A stretch of DNA of 32,012 nt from Saccoglossus kowalevskii. Lineage: Eukaryota; Hemichordata; Enteropneusta; Harrimaniidae. Made by a program: the position numbers and the translations under genes. The first letter of the stretch is position 1, and each line of letters starts with the position of its first letter. Location: NCBI RefSeq assembly GCF_000003605.2, contig NW_003156259.1:56619-88630 (forward strand), given 5' to 3'. This document shows positions 25,401 through 32,012 of this stretch, piece after piece. The notes below the pieces were generated by a model. It was not told the origin of the DNA and did no database searches. It was given only the letters and a program-made list of their open reading frames with translations.

Positions 25401-28400
25401 ACTAAATGTGATATTCTGTAGTATCTGTTATTTTCAACATCTTCTGAAAATTGTTAGCCTTCTGAATGCAATACATTTTGATGATTCTTCATTTTATGTA
25501 TGTTCATGGGAACATTATTAAAAGTTTTAACAGGATTACATCGTCAACTGTAAAGAACTGGTAGCGTAACTGCTCGGATATTTTATATATCTAGGTTGAA
25601 GATCTAGAATATTTGTTGATTTCCTCAATATTCTCAATCCAGTAAGAGTGCCTTCTGACTATGGAACAGTGTAGCTATACCAGCCAGCAAGCTGCTTGAT
25701 AAGCATCATGATTGTGTCTTTCCTTTTCATTAGATTCATCACCATCATCAGAAGACCATTATCTGCGTGATCACTGCATTGATGGAAGAGTGTTATACCC
25801 AGCCACAGGATACATTCTTCTTGTATGGAAAACTTTGGCTAAAATACGTGGGTTACCATATCAACATATTTCAGTGGTCTTTGAAGATGTCACCATACAT
25901 AGAGCTACAATTTTGCCAAGTCAAGGTAGGTTTATAATTCAAAGTTCAAAGGTGAGTTAGGAATTCTGCTTACCATATTGATCAATCAGCATACGTACCA
26001 CACTATAAGCTGATATGCCAGAAGTTGGTTAGAAAAATATGTTAACAGTTACTCAATGTTTGTTTTATAGGAGAAGTGACTCTAGAAGTATGTATAGCAC
26101 CGACTACCGGGATATTTGAAGTTTCTGAAAGTCATCAGTTATGTGTATCTGGCAAAATAGAAATCCCAGATGAGCCATTACAAATCATCGATGCCTTGGA
26201 GGACAAAGTAGATACTGGATTATTGGAGTTGTTCGCTAGTGATGTTTACAAAGAACTCAGGCTTCGAGGATATGATTATGGAGCAACTTTCCAAGGAATA
26301 GTCCGGGCTGATAATTCTGGTAAGCACATCCGTTTCATTTATGCTATTTTTTTCAAAAAAAGACCTCAGTTTCCGATTAACCAGCTAACAAATTAATACT
26401 AACTTTACATTATTTTTTCTGGTTACAAGTATATTTTCAATTACCTTGCATTCTCGTATATGATGAATAATGTTGATGATTAACAGGTAACCAAGGAATG
26501 CTTGCATGGAATGGTAACTGGGTATCGTTTACTGACACCATGCTACAAATACAGGTTTTACGACAGCCTGGTAGGTGCCTTAGATTACCAACAAGAATTA
26601 GATCAATCCGAATAGATCCTGTTGAACATCTCAAGAGGGTGATCTGCGAGCATGGTGAACAGACTGGTAGGTAAAACTATTGTAATATTCACTAAAAAGT
26701 GTTTTAAAAGGTGTATGCAGGTCCCATGAACAGAGCCACATTAGTACAATTGTTTGTATAAATTAACTTCTCATTGAACCGGTAATATACTGGACCAGCG
26801 GGGTTTGACACGATTGTATCGGGGCTATGCAGGAATGGCATTGACATTTTGTATTAGTACTTGTACTTGTACTACATTGAACTACACTACCATGGATTGA
26901 CTGTACATTGTACCAGTGATATAAATTTGATTGACCTCACTTAATTATGTACTAGAATAACGCTATACTAGAATAGCTTGAATTGACTCCACCTTGTAAC
27001 AGTTCTAAACAGGACTGACATGGACTGTTTGCACATTATACCAGTACTTCACTGGACAAACATGGATTGACTCCATATTATTCATACAATAGTGCATATA
27101 TGCCTCATTGTCATTGCCAAGTTGTCTTACAGTATGTTGGCTCCGAAGTAAATACATATCACACATCACCACCTTCAATGGGGGACAGAACTGAGCAGGC
27201 TCTGGCAGCAAATACACAACCACCTCCCATAATTCATGTAATTATGTGAGCATGCCACTGTAAAAGTACTTAAGGATGAGAAAAACGCTCTTATATTGGT
27301 GGATATTGTAGTCAGTTTACTGCAACTGACTTGTTTCTCCCCATTTAATGTAGTCAATGTACCTCAACTGCATTTGAGTCGCGGTTCAAGAGCTATGTAC
27401 GCCTTAACAACTAGCTTGGCTAGAATGTGCCTGAAGCACAGTTGAAGTGTTTGTTGAAGATAGTGGTGTTCGAACTGGTGACTTTAGTGCTGGCTCTGAC
27501 GTACACTAGAGTTAAAATGGACAGTCAAATTACTGCAAGGATGCTTGTAATTGTAGTGGAAGGTCGAAAAATGATCACTGGTTTTTCCAGTTTATATGGG
27601 ACACCCTGACAACAATTTGTATTTGTCTATAATATTTTGGTGGCTATAGCAGTGTTTTGCTTGAAAGCAGTCATGGATTACGATGACCTAATCAACCAGA
27701 ATATTTTGAGTGCTGCTTAACACATACCTATGTATAATATACAATGTAAGAAACAGTACAAGAGGTGATAACAGAGAAATTGACAAAAACGCTGTCCTCA
27801 GTGTTGCAACCTTGGAAGTTTCATAGAGCAAACTGAATATTTTGAATTGTTCGAAGACTAAATTAAGCGTGTTTGGTTAGCCACTTTTGCATGCCATCAC
27901 AACTATCACCTGGGTATACTATTTACACATCTTGATGATGGCTTTGTTTGGACTTTCCTTGGCAGTGAGGTGCGGCAGCCAAACCTTAATAGCTGATACT
28001 GTGCAATGTATAGTAACAACAATTATTTGATCATCCAACCAGAGGCTTTCTATTTCCATGTAACAATATTTTAGAAGGCTCTATACATCTAGGGAACTCA
28101 AAAAGATTGCCTCAAGGTACAGCCAACCTCTGAACAAAGACTCAGTATCACTTGTGGCATCTTTCTAAAATAAGCATATATATATAATTGCTATGTTTTA
28201 ACAGATCCAGGAGTTACTACATGTCCGGTAGTTGTTGGTTTTGTACAAATTAACTCCTTGTCCTTATGAGGCAAAGAGATAGATCAATAACTCGCTATAG
28301 ATTTCATTATGAGAGTTTTTTTAACTCAGTTCAAGGTTTTCAAAATATGTATAGAAAGCACACTAAATATACTAGTAGACGAGCATGCCTTAACTTATTG

Positions 28401-31400
28401 TACCCATGTCTTACTGGACTAGCATGGGCTTAATTTGTACCAGTAATCTACTGGACTAACATCGAATTCATACCGTCAAGTGATATATGGGACTAGCTTG
28501 AATTGTCCAAACAATATACAAGATATATAGTGGACTAGCTTGGATTGACTACATATTGAACCAGTGATATACTGGACAGAAAGTGGTTGATCTACATTGT
28601 ACAAGTGTTGTATTAGACTGGACCGATATATAATGAATCCAAGTTCAATCTTTGTTGTTCTAGTCTTTCATAGCATGACTCAGTATTACTGACTCAGCTG
28701 TTAATATATCAAAAATGAAGTCACATATTACTGTATACGTCAGTTGTCACACATCATTTTAAAGTTTGTCTCACTTAATGGAATATATAATCAATGTTTG
28801 CGATTTCATTCACAGAAGTGAAGGTGACAGTTGGCACACACACTGCTAGATGCATTGCTGGTGGTATAGAGATATATGGTCTACATACTACTGTGGCTCC
28901 AAGACGTCAACTACAGCAAACTCCATCAAACTTTGGGCGTTATATATTTGTACCATATGATGAAAAACAAATTGTGGGCGATCATCTGCAACTGGTGAAT
29001 TACCAACAGGTCTGTGAAAAGTACGCACTGGATCTGTTATGTCAGGTCAAGGAAACGTGTCAATATCAACCGAATATGTTAAACAGTACAAAGCCGAGAA
29101 TGGTAGTCATTGACGATGTAAAGAAATACATGAATGATCCAGAGTGCGGTCTGATCAAAATCATCCATGCAATCTACAATCTGGAGATAAGTGAATCATT
29201 CACTAAAGACGTACAGGATGTATTGCGTCTCAACTCTGATCTGATAGAGAATGATAAGTTACTGAGCATTCTAACTACTGGGAGATATCTAAAATATTGT
29301 CTTGATGTGGTGATGGAGAACACACCAAGGATGAAGATGAAGATTGTAGAAGTTGGAGTTAGGGGAAGTGGCTTGTACAGCAAAGTGATTCCAATATTGA
29401 ATTCTTCACAACCAATGCTACAGCTAAAATATATCTTGAGTAATCAATCTGGAGAGATCATGTCGTTGAAAGGGGAGGAGTTTGATGTCACAATGACAAA
29501 ATGGGATCTTTCTGAATCACCACCCGGTGATGTCAATTCATTAGATCTTGTTATTGCAGAGGGCCTTGCCAGGGTGTCAAACATTCCCTCAGCTCTGAGT
29601 AACATATCATCGGCTTTGATAGAGGGTGGGTTTCTTCTGATACATGAAAGAACCATAACATTCAAAGCACCTGCAGTCTTGGAGTTCATATCACAAGATA
29701 TGTCTAATGTCTGTTACTTGGAGCAACAGTATGAAATGTTTGTCAGTGAAGACCAATGGGCGACAGTTTTAGAGTCAGCCAACTTTGAAATTGTTTCTCA
29801 AAAGTCTAATGGTTTGCATTCAACACTGTTTCTATGTCGAAAACGTGTTTCATTTAATGAGAAGTCCTTCATTTTGTCAGTTAATGGTGCTAACTTTAAA
29901 TGGGTAGATACTTTGAACAAGGCAATCTCAAATTATCAAGGGAAGCCTATGAAAGAGAAAATCTGGTTGCTGGTGAATGGTGCCGTGGATTCTGGCATTG
30001 TTGGTATGTTGAACTGTTTAAAGCAGGAACCAGGTGGAAATAGAATTAGGTAATTCTATTGATTTGATTTGTTTTCCTTAGTAGTGGAACAAAATATTTG
30101 TTTTGCACTACTTGTCTTATGTTGTAAATTTATAACCTTAGCTATCTATGCATTCCGTCATGTAACGATGCCCGACCTGTTCTAGCGATTGGCTACTACA
30201 GTATATTGTACCTGTAGAAGACGTACAATGTGTTTGCAAAGTAAAATTCATCAACAATTGAATATTCATGACGTGTCACTAAATAATATACATTTGCGTA
30301 TACTACTGATGTTGATTGGTGTTGATTATGAGTTTGAACCAAACGTCGTGTGGTTCCATTCTCGGGCATTGTGTATTAGCGAATTTGTGCATTTGTGAGT
30401 CGGATAGTGTTTTGCAGATAAACGCATAGATGACAGATGTTATGCATTTATGTATAGGTAATGTATTGGTTTACAAATTAACACATATATGGCTAAAGCT
30501 GTATATTTACAACATCAGCCAAGTTTTTTATACAATGGAACACATCGATGGTCGTGGCTATTATTGGTAGTATTATAATGGAATTGCTAAAGAGAAACAA
30601 ATGTAAATGTAAACAAAGCACATTCCCTATATGGGTAACATGCGCCCTTTTTTAGTTATTTTAAAACCAGTGTAGCTGTATATGTCTCATTCATAAATTG
30701 TCTCAAATGAAATATTAATGTTTTAGTTATGCTTTAATCGTTGCTTAACTAATGTTTGTCATGTTTCACAACACAGTTTATGAGTTGTAATGTAATATAA
30801 TTTATCACATCTTCACAGATGTATATTCAATGCTAGTCTGGAGAATGACGCAAAACTACTAGACCTGGGGGACAAAACATTGAAAAAGATAATGCAACAA
30901 GACTTAGTGATGAATATTTACCGTGACGGCAAATGGGGATCATTTCACCATGTGCCATTCAGCACTTCTACTCAATCCAGCACCATCCTGACACCACACG
31001 CATATGTTAACATATTGACACGTGGTGATCTCAGTTCACTGAAATGGATCGCATCACCTTTGAGATATGCAACGTCAGAATCCCTTGGTCAGAGCAAGGA
31101 GATTTGTAATGTTTATTACGCATCTCTTAATTTCCGGGACATCATGTTAGCCACTGGTAAACTACCTCCTGATGCTTTACCAGGTATGGTGAACAACTAT
31201 AATCAAATTGTGCACAATTATTTATATAGGTATTTGTATTTGGAAAAGTATGTTTTTTCATTTTCTGCGGTGTGATCCAACTGAACATATCTTTTCACAT
31301 GACAGTGTAATTTTCACCCACGTGTCATCAAAGCAAACCCAACAAACTCGTAATTATTAAACCATATAAGTAATTATTTTAGTAATGGGCTTAATAACAT

Positions 31401-31994
31401 CTAATACAGGAACAATTAAGAATATCTTATACGAGATATATTTATCTGAAGTGTACATTGAGTTGTCAGAAAAGTTCTGAATTTAGAGAAACTACGTCGT
31501 TCTTATGCAGCGATTTCAATCAAACACTAATCAGATCTTCATACAATCTGAAAGCACATACGCACCTGATTTCATTTACATCTGAGAATTTTTCATTAGC
31601 AGTGAAACAGTCGCATATCTCCAAACGAATGTTCACGAATGCATAACTTGTTTTGAAATTTTAGGTAATGTTGCTTCCCATGATTGTGTATTGGGAATGG
31701 AATTCTCTGGTCGTAACAGTACAGGCCAGCGTGTGATGGGACTTGTACCTGCTAAAGCTCTAGCAACCACAGTGAGTGTTGATAAAGACTTCACCTGGGC
31801 TATACCGCAGTCATGGACTATGGAGGAAGCTGCCTCAGTTCCTGTTGTCTATGCGACTGTATACTATGCACTGATTGTTCGAGGGCAGCTGAGAAAGGGA
31901 GAGAGTGTTCTGATACAATCTGGATCAGGTGGTGTTGGACAAGCTGCCATTTCTGTGGCCCTACATCAGGGGTGTCAAGTATTCACAACAGTTG
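13306..31994 (+). CDS. FASN-like: Gene B: FASN-like megasynthase, 5' part (KS-MAT-DH-psiMT-ER)
   Basis: Sixteen exons, detailed below, give 5,161 coding bases (about 1,720 residues) whose phases agree at every join. The order follows animal type I FAS: KS (about 1-420), linker, MAT (about 495-815), DH (about 855-1110), a methyltransferase-like region (about 1180-1480) and ER (from about 1560). KS has Cys165, His297 and His337; MAT has Ser586, Arg611 and His688; DH has His884, Asp1034 and Gln1038. Numbering stays within about six residues of human FASN. The enzyme should build acyl chains iteratively from malonyl-type units in the cytosol. Eleven of the fifteen internal introns are phase 1. 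Like insect and mollusc FAS paralogues it could be either a true FAS or an AFPK; the missing C-terminus (KR, ACP, any TE) would decide. Regulation is not visible apart from the upstream motifs listed. Confidence 0.96.
13445..13740. other. Intron 1, first part: palindrome-rich segment
   Basis: A CpG-containing stretch (13518-13720) has repeated near-palindromic ATATCG/CGATAT and GATATCAT words, unlike the surrounding AT-rich intron. It may be the outer part of the Crypton remnant that follows or a separate small element. Confidence 0.35.
13856..15260 (-). mobile_element. Crypton-type (KIAA1958-like, DUF3504) tyrosine-recombinase transposon remnant in intron 1
   Basis: The minus strand reads, from right to left: [21 protein letters not shown] (14850-14930), then [18 protein letters not shown] with CYPP (14700-14790), [19 protein letters not shown] (about 14580-14640), and [34 protein letters not shown] and YVEDVSKSN (14320-14514). 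These are the hallmark blocks of KIAA1958/ZMYM-like DUF3504 proteins, which derive from Crypton tyrosine-recombinase DNA transposons. Frames shift between blocks and stops intervene, so it is not functional as one ORF. A good acceptor (TTTAATCTACAG, AG at 14018-14017) begins a last segment of 53 codons ending at 13856, so the source gene or element may have had introns. Another acceptor-like site (TATTGCAG) precedes the SIPKNT block near 14978. Confidence 0.75.
15261..15853. other. Intron 1, last part
   Basis: Contains a short (GT)n run ending in G7 near 15291-15313. A 77-codon open frame (15586-15819) just before exon 2 is not joinable in frame (see rejected items). The intron ends TACATTTCAG at 15853. 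Confidence 0.5.
15854..16006 (+). CDS. FASN-like: Gene B exon 2: KS
   Basis: Encodes [20 protein letters not shown] then [16 protein letters not shown] and [14 protein letters not shown]. [17 protein letters not shown] is a FAS signature. Phase 1 at both ends. Confidence 0.95.
16107..16280 (+). CDS. FASN-like: Gene B exon 3: KS
   Basis: Encodes [20 protein letters not shown] through [12 protein letters not shown]. The acceptor is TTGTGTCAG|GTATTG and the donor is AAGG|GTGAAT, phase 1. [11 protein letters not shown] aligns with human GVWVGVSGSET. Confidence 0.95.
16281..16825. other. Intron 3; nothing recognised
   Basis: 545 bases of AT-rich intron without an identifiable element. Confidence 0.6.
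16826..17026 (+). CDS. FASN-like: Gene B exon 4: KS active-site cysteine
   Basis: Encodes [20 protein letters not shown] through [17 protein letters not shown]. Cys165 in TACSSS is the condensing nucleophile. The residue before the Thr is Asn162 where almost all KS domains have Asp (human LDTACSSS). The acceptor is TTCTTGTACAG|GG and the donor is CAAG|GTGATT. Confidence 0.95.
17080..17910 (+). mobile_element. L1/Tx1-like LINE fragment (ORF2 reverse transcriptase) in intron 4
   Basis: The + strand has [28 protein letters not shown] and [14 protein letters not shown] (pre-RT region), then [16 protein letters not shown] (RT block A), a decayed middle, and [13 protein letters not shown], with the catalytic YADD at 17718-17729. 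[12 protein letters not shown]-like tail follows near 17850-17885. Several frame changes and stops make it dead. About 21 bases are duplicated in tandem at 17796-17838. It lies in the same sense as gene B. Confidence 0.75.
17994..18116 (+). CDS. FASN-like: Gene B exon 5: KS
   Basis: Encodes [20 protein letters not shown] then [21 protein letters not shown]. It aligns with human [20 protein letters not shown] and NAGTNTDGFKEQG. The acceptor is TTTAATTTCAG|GCAATG and the donor is CAAG|GTGAAT, phase 1. Confidence 0.95.
18373..19075 (+). CDS. FASN-like: Gene B exon 6: KS C-terminal half and KS-MAT linker
   Basis: Carries His297 ([15 protein letters not shown]) and His337 ([15 protein letters not shown]), which complete the KS triad, then [17 protein letters not shown] and the linker ending in YETRPIW. 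The donor TG|GTAAGA splits the Trp codon (phase 2). Without splicing the next triplet would be a stop, so this exon must be spliced. Confidence 0.96.
19076..19608. other. Intron 6; nothing recognised
   Basis: 533 bases with no identifiable element. Short overlapping open frames on both strands (19131-19412, 19187-19393) look non-coding. Confidence 0.6.
19609..19810 (+). CDS. FASN-like: Gene B exon 7: MAT N-terminus
   Basis: Encodes [20 protein letters not shown] through [12 protein letters not shown]. [12 protein letters not shown] is the conserved MAT entry motif (human CSGMGTQWRGMG). The donor CAG|GTGAGA is in phase 0. Confidence 0.95.
19930..20440 (+). mobile_element. L1/Tx1-like LINE fragment (N-terminal to RT) in intron 7
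   Basis: The + strand reads [20 protein letters not shown] with HKLF, then [10 protein letters not shown] (19975-20065), followed by [19 protein letters not shown] (20290-20350). This is the usual GAAIRSR...FFNLEK...SPGxDGLPxEFYK series between endonuclease and RT in L1-type LINEs. It is broken in several places. It represents a different part of ORF2 from the intron 4 piece, with overlap in the FNLEK region, so at least two insertions occurred. Confidence 0.65.
20441..21100. other. Intron 7, middle; nothing recognised
   Basis: AT-rich; it might be the decayed RT core between the two LINE pieces or a later insertion, but no motif is readable. Confidence 0.4.
21115..21220 (+). mobile_element. 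LINE post-RT fragment in intron 7
   Basis: The + strand reads [20 protein letters not shown], matching the SPLNIKW...KILGIYFG segment that follows YADD in L1/Tx1-type ORF2. Its place after the 19930-20440 piece in the same sense suggests one old insertion. Confidence 0.5.
21221..21631. other. Intron 7, last part
   Basis: No element is identified, though the first bases may continue the LINE tail. It ends GCCATTTTCAG at 21631. Confidence 0.5.
21632..21821 (+). CDS. FASN-like: Gene B exon 8: MAT active-site serine
   Basis: Encodes [40 protein letters not shown] and LAAYWRGKC. Ser586 in GHSIG forms the acyl ester. Arg611 in YWRGK is the salt-bridge residue for the carboxylate of malonyl or methylmalonyl units (Arg606 in human). 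Phase 0 in, phase 1 out. Confidence 0.96.
21991..22220 (+). CDS. FASN-like: Gene B exon 9: MAT
   Basis: Encodes [20 protein letters not shown] through [14 protein letters not shown]. His688 in VAFHSNYM is the MAT catalytic base. [11 protein letters not shown] is the usual substrate-loop motif. The donor AAA|GTAATA is weak but in phase 0, and it is followed in frame by exon 10. Confidence 0.95.
22221..22559. other. Intron 9; nothing recognised
   Basis: 339 bases, no identifiable element. Confidence 0.6.
22560..23055 (+). CDS. FASN-like: Gene B exon 10: MAT end and MAT-DH linker
   Basis: Encodes [51 protein letters not shown] and the linker ending [32 protein letters not shown] and LLQAVLKR are conserved MAT closing motifs. 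The acceptor is TTTTATTGTAG and the donor is ATTG|GTAAGA, phase 1. Confidence 0.95.
23056..24240. other. Intron 10, first part; inverted repeat
   Basis: No gene is seen. AAGGGAATTG (23916-23925) pairs with CAATTCCCTT (23954-23963) across a 28-base spacer, and a third AAGGGAATTG occurs near 24081. They may be ends of a tiny element or chance. Confidence 0.45.
24250..24463 (+). mobile_element. LINE ORF2 C-terminal fragment in intron 10
   Basis: Encodes [33 protein letters not shown] and [15 protein letters not shown], then a stop. The LGF...LNxLIxxAxxxIYKxRxKN...F pattern matches the C-terminal tail of L1/Tx1-type LINE ORF2 proteins. It is the third intron with this family in the + sense. Confidence 0.5.
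24571..25010 (-). other. Possible minus-strand exon pair (nested gene or retrogene scrap) in intron 10
   Basis: A GC-richer block on the minus strand has an acceptor-like TTATGTTTAG (AG at 24780-24779), then an open frame with [20 protein letters not shown] and [20 protein letters not shown], ending at a TAA that overlaps AATAAA near 24571. Upstream, codons giving [20 protein letters not shown] end at GCGAAG|GTATTG (donor GT at 24901-24900). The frame entering the second block is ambiguous, and no family is recognised. Composition differs clearly from the surrounding intron. Confidence 0.25.
25011..25733. other. Intron 10, last part; palindromic repeats
   Basis: Three related words, CACTAATTAGTT (25339-25350), CACTAGCTAGTG (25369-25380, perfect palindrome) and CACTAGTTAGTG (25389-25400), sit within 62 bases. 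Otherwise nothing is recognised. It ends CCTTTTCATTAG at 25733. Confidence 0.6.
25734..25925 (+). CDS. FASN-like: Gene B exon 11: DH catalytic histidine
   Basis: Encodes [38 protein letters not shown] and [16 protein letters not shown]. His884 lies in the HxxxGxxxxP motif of the first hotdog fold. The donor CAAG|GTAGGT keeps frame; a second strong donor 26 bases on would not. Confidence 0.95.
26071..26319 (+). CDS. FASN-like: Gene B exon 12: DH
   Basis: Encodes [35 protein letters not shown] and [20 protein letters not shown]. [18 protein letters not shown] is nearly identical to human FASN. Phase 1 on both sides (acceptor TTTTATAG|GA, donor TCTG|GTAAGC). Confidence 0.95.
26487..26666 (+). 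CDS. FASN-like: Gene B exon 13: DH second catalytic motif
   Basis: Encodes [20 protein letters not shown] then QIQVL and [14 protein letters not shown]. Asp1034 and Gln1038 form the DxxxQ motif (human FMDTMLQ), completing the DH site. The donor region reads CTG|GTAGGTAA; only the first GT keeps phase 1. Confidence 0.95.
26667..27080. repeat. Palindromic minisatellite, left part (intron 13)
   Basis: Imperfect ~40-60 bp units built around CCAGTxxxxxACTGG followed by ACxAGCATGGATTGACT are seen near 26780 (CCGGTAATATACTGG), 26890-26925 and 27030-27075. The core is itself an inverted repeat (CCAGT/ACTGG). Matching units resume at 28380. Confidence 0.75.
27081..28379. other. Insert splitting the intron 13 minisatellite; no recognised gene
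   Basis: About 1.3 kb interrupts the repeat array. Open frames of about 60 codons occur on both strands, none with a known domain. It lacks the CCAGT/ACTGG core and may be an inserted element; no clear terminal repeats were found. Confidence 0.4.
28380..28630. repeat. Palindromic minisatellite, right part (intron 13)
   Basis: Units such as TGTACCAGTAATCTACTGGA and AACCAGTGATATACTGGACA, with recurring GGACTAGCTTGGATTGACT, match the left part at 26770-27080. Confidence 0.75.
28816..30049 (+). CDS. FASN-like: Gene B exon 14: DH end, methyltransferase-like region, start of ER-side fold
   Basis: One 1,234-base exon. It starts [20 protein letters not shown] then [12 protein letters not shown] (DH end). 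The methyltransferase-like fold follows, with [20 protein letters not shown] and [10 protein letters not shown] (about residues 1240-1268); [19 protein letters not shown] (about 1338) and STLFLCRK (about 1416) align with the human pseudo-methyltransferase. The SAM-binding loop reads EVGVRGSG, not the EIGAGTGG of active enzymes, so methylation is unlikely though not excluded. It ends [12 protein letters not shown] (phase 2), as in the human structural KR subdomain. Confidence 0.95.
30050..30818. other. Intron 14; nothing recognised
   Basis: 769 AT-rich bases; a 69-codon open frame at 30189-30398 shows no domain. It ends ATCTTCACAG at 30818. Confidence 0.6.
30819..31183 (+). CDS. FASN-like: Gene B exon 15: structural KR / ER N-terminus
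   Basis: Encodes [58 protein letters not shown] and [20 protein letters not shown]. These match human DLVMNVYRDGAWG and [17 protein letters not shown], the GroES-like entry of the ER. Phase 2 in, phase 1 out. Confidence 0.96.
31184..31664. other. Intron 15; nothing recognised
   Basis: 481 bases with no identifiable element. It ends GAAATTTTAG at 31664. Confidence 0.6.
31665..31994 (+). CDS. FASN-like: Gene B exon 16: ER with NADPH loop (last exon in window)
   Basis: Encodes [54 protein letters not shown] and [28 protein letters not shown] (about 1696-1705) binds NADPH in the MDR-type enoylreductase, so full reduction of the chain is possible. The donor GTTG|GTAAGA at 31995 leads to exons outside the window. 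Confidence 0.96.
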
Positions 31995-32012
31995 GTAAGA
32001 CTCTTTATCTTA

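Overview
The window is animal nuclear DNA: AT-rich, intron-dense, and full of decayed transposons. It holds parts of two fatty-acid-synthase-like (FASN-like) megasynthase genes, head to tail on the + strand. The protein matches are metazoan type I FAS from end to end. The repeats (L1/Tx1-like LINEs, a KIAA1958-like Crypton, Copia remains) fit a marine invertebrate such as a mollusc, brachiopod or non-vertebrate deuterostome, but the species cannot be read from the sequence.

Gene A (1-1243) is the 3' end of the first gene. Three exons encode the ketoreductase (KR) C-terminal half and the acyl carrier protein (ACP). The reading frame stops directly after the ACP, so the thioesterase (TE) that ends vertebrate FASN is missing. 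TE-less FAS-like enzymes are known in animals as animal FAS-like polyketide synthases (AFPKs).

Positions 1244-13305 are a 12 kb intergenic region without a convincing host gene. It holds several promoter-like clusters (CRE plus YY1-like motif plus donor at 2495-2558; an inverted repeat beside a TATA-like box at 9976-10087). It also has two diverged direct copies of a ~0.9-1.3 kb TATA-bearing element, an AT-rich compound microsatellite, an array of ~145 bp tandem repeats (11080-12200) and a Copia Pol fossil (12350-12860).

Gene B (13306-31994 and beyond) is the 5' part of the second gene. Sixteen exons, joined by GT/AG introns in consistent phase, give about 1,720 residues: ketosynthase (KS), malonyl/acyltransferase (MAT), dehydratase (DH), a degenerate methyltransferase region, and enoylreductase (ER) through its NADPH loop. 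The KS Cys/His/His, MAT Ser/Arg/His and DH His/Asp/Gln residues are all present. The rest of ER plus any KR, ACP and TE lie past the right edge. Its introns hold a Crypton fossil (intron 1), L1/Tx1-like LINE pieces (introns 4, 7, 10), a possible minus-strand exon pair (intron 10) and a palindromic minisatellite split by ~1.3 kb (intron 13).

Both genes would act as cytosolic iterative megasynthases using malonyl-type extender units and NADPH. The tandem arrangement with a TE-less upstream copy is the most notable biology: a small FAS/AFPK family locus with possible division between primary lipid synthesis and a specialised product.
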